Part shown: piece after piece, positions 7,704 to 8,392 of the stretch | How the letters are laid out: every line of letters starts with the position of its first letter | Numbering within the stretch: position 1 is the first letter of the stretch | NCBI GenBank assembly: GCA_023437255.1 | Contig: JAEZGR010000215.1 | Location: 1-8,392 of the forward strand | Reading direction: 5' to 3' | Length of the DNA: 8,392 nt | Origin: Pseudomonadota bacterium | GTDB lineage: Bacteria > Pseudomonadota > Gammaproteobacteria > Burkholderiales > Burkholderiaceae_B | Made by a program: the position numbers and the translations under genes | The notes under the pieces: generated by a model | Database searches by the model: none | What the model was told of the DNA's origin: nothing | The model's input: only the letters and a program-made list of their open reading frames with translations

Positions 7704-8392
7704 TCAAAAGGCAAACTGTACAACAGGGGCGCCGGCCAGCCCAAACCCGCCGGCCGCGGCAAGGAAGGGGCCGAAGGGCAGCGCGCTGCGCCACGCGCTC
7801 ACGCCTCGCAGCAGGAACGCGGCAGCCACGCCCGCCACGCAGGCCCAGAGCAGCAGGGAAGGCAGCGCCGCCCACCCCGACCATGCCCCCAGGGCCGCGA
7901 GCAGCTTCATGTCGCCTCCGCCAAGACCGTCACGACCGCGCACGGCACTGAACAAAACATTAAGGCCGCGCAGAAAGCCGTAGCCCACCGCCGCACCGAT
8001 GATCGCGTCGGTGGGCGCGGGCCCCTGCCCGGCTGCCGCCAGCAGCAGACCGGTCCACAGCAGCGGCAGCGTGATCGCGTCGGGCAGCAGACCGGTTCGC
8101 GCGTCAATGAAGGCCAGCAACAGCAGCGCAGTACAGGCCACGGCGGCAGCAAGGGTGCGCATGGAGGGATCGAGCGCGGCCGGCAAGGCCGCCAGAAGCA
8201 GCGCCGACACGCCCAGCAATGCCGAGGAACGCAATGGCCTGAAGCGCCGCCGGCATGACTTCGGACGAGTTTGCCTCCGGCACAGGATGGCCGCGGCGGC
8301 CGCCCGCAGCGTGGCGCCTTCAACGGCCTCACCTCGCGCGATCCGCCGTGCGTATTCCCGGGCCAAGGCATCGCACACGAGGGCGGCCAATA
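7704..8392 (-). CDS. pilD: Type IV prepilin peptidase (A24 family), N-terminus outside the window
   Basis: This is an inner-membrane aspartic protease that removes the leader peptide from type IV prepilins or type II secretion pseudopilins; most members also N-methylate the new N-terminus. The gene runs off the right edge and 228 residues are visible, counting from the in-frame TTG at 8390, which need not be the true start. The two catalytic aspartates are clear: D96 in AFIDARTGLLPD and D160 in GLGGGDMKLLAALGAW. Their spacing of 64 residues equals that recalled for D149 and D213 of P. aeruginosa PilD. Several hydrophobic segments (about 56-72, 81-95, 107-120, 128-142, 170-195, 205-220) fit a polytopic protein. 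The paired CxxC zinc motifs expected before the first catalytic Asp are not seen; only Cys37 and Cys46 lie in a basic stretch. The position before coaE favours pilD of the pil cluster, although a type II secretion role is possible. Confidence 0.9.
   Translation of the reverse strand, partial: LAALVCDALAREYARRIARGEAVEGATLRAAAAAILCRRQTRPKSCRRRFRPLRSSALLGVSALLLAALPAALDPSMRTLAAAVACTALLLLAFIDARTGLLPDAITLPLLWTGLLLAAAGQGPAPTDAIIGAAVGYGFLRGLNVLFSAVRGRDGLGGGDMKLLAALGAWSGWAALPSLLLWACVAGVAAAFLLRGVSAWRSALPFGPFLAAAGGFGLAGAPVVQFAF

Noticed and set aside
7428..8258. 276-codon open frame on the plus strand over coaE and pilD
   Set aside because: coaE and pilD share one frame, and this is its in-register antisense. 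The product is Gln/Arg/Gly-rich, typical of such shadows.
1..8392. Mobile elements, tRNA or rRNA genes, CRISPR arrays, toxin-antitoxin or defence genes
   Set aside because: I looked on both strands and found no transposase, terminal repeats, cloverleaf, spaced direct repeats or defence-like ORF. The window is fully accounted for by six genes and one short gap.

Overview
The window is GC-rich, densely coded chromosomal DNA, and every supported gene lies on the minus strand. The gene order prepilin peptidase - coaE - zapD, the form of ZapD and the high GC suggest a betaproteobacterium, probably Burkholderiales and possibly Alcaligenaceae-like. That placement is inferred from gene order and protein character, not from a database match.

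Reading in the direction of transcription (right to left), the first block is a housekeeping cluster. It holds a 5'-truncated type IV prepilin peptidase (pilD, 8392-7704), dephospho-CoA kinase (coaE, 7691-7092) and the FtsZ-associated division protein ZapD (7077-6325, GTG start). The gaps between these genes are 12 and 14 nt, so they are probably co-transcribed.

A 137-nt non-coding gap (6324-6188) follows. It holds a short GC-rich hairpin without a T-tract, a weak inverted repeat and a good ribosome binding site for the next gene. No convincing sigma70 promoter was found by eye.

The second block is an RND multidrug efflux operon of the MdtABC/MuxABC type. It encodes a periplasmic adaptor (mdtA, 6187-4901), a first inner-membrane pump subunit (mdtB, 4891-1787, GTG start) and a second, different pump subunit (mdtC, 1790 to the left edge, C-terminal part outside the window). 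The mdtA stop codon overlaps the mdtB Shine-Dalgarno sequence, and mdtB and mdtC overlap by ATGA, so the subunits look translationally coupled. Family knowledge predicts a heterotrimeric MdtB/MdtC pump docked to MdtA and an outer-membrane factor. No outer-membrane factor or regulator gene lies in the window; the former would be expected further left.

No RNA genes, mobile elements, CRISPR arrays or undescribed defence-like systems were found. The points worth a second look are modest: yacG is missing from its usual place after zapD, the prepilin peptidase lacks the paired CxxC motifs, and the two pump paralogues align without gaps over the first ~485 codons.
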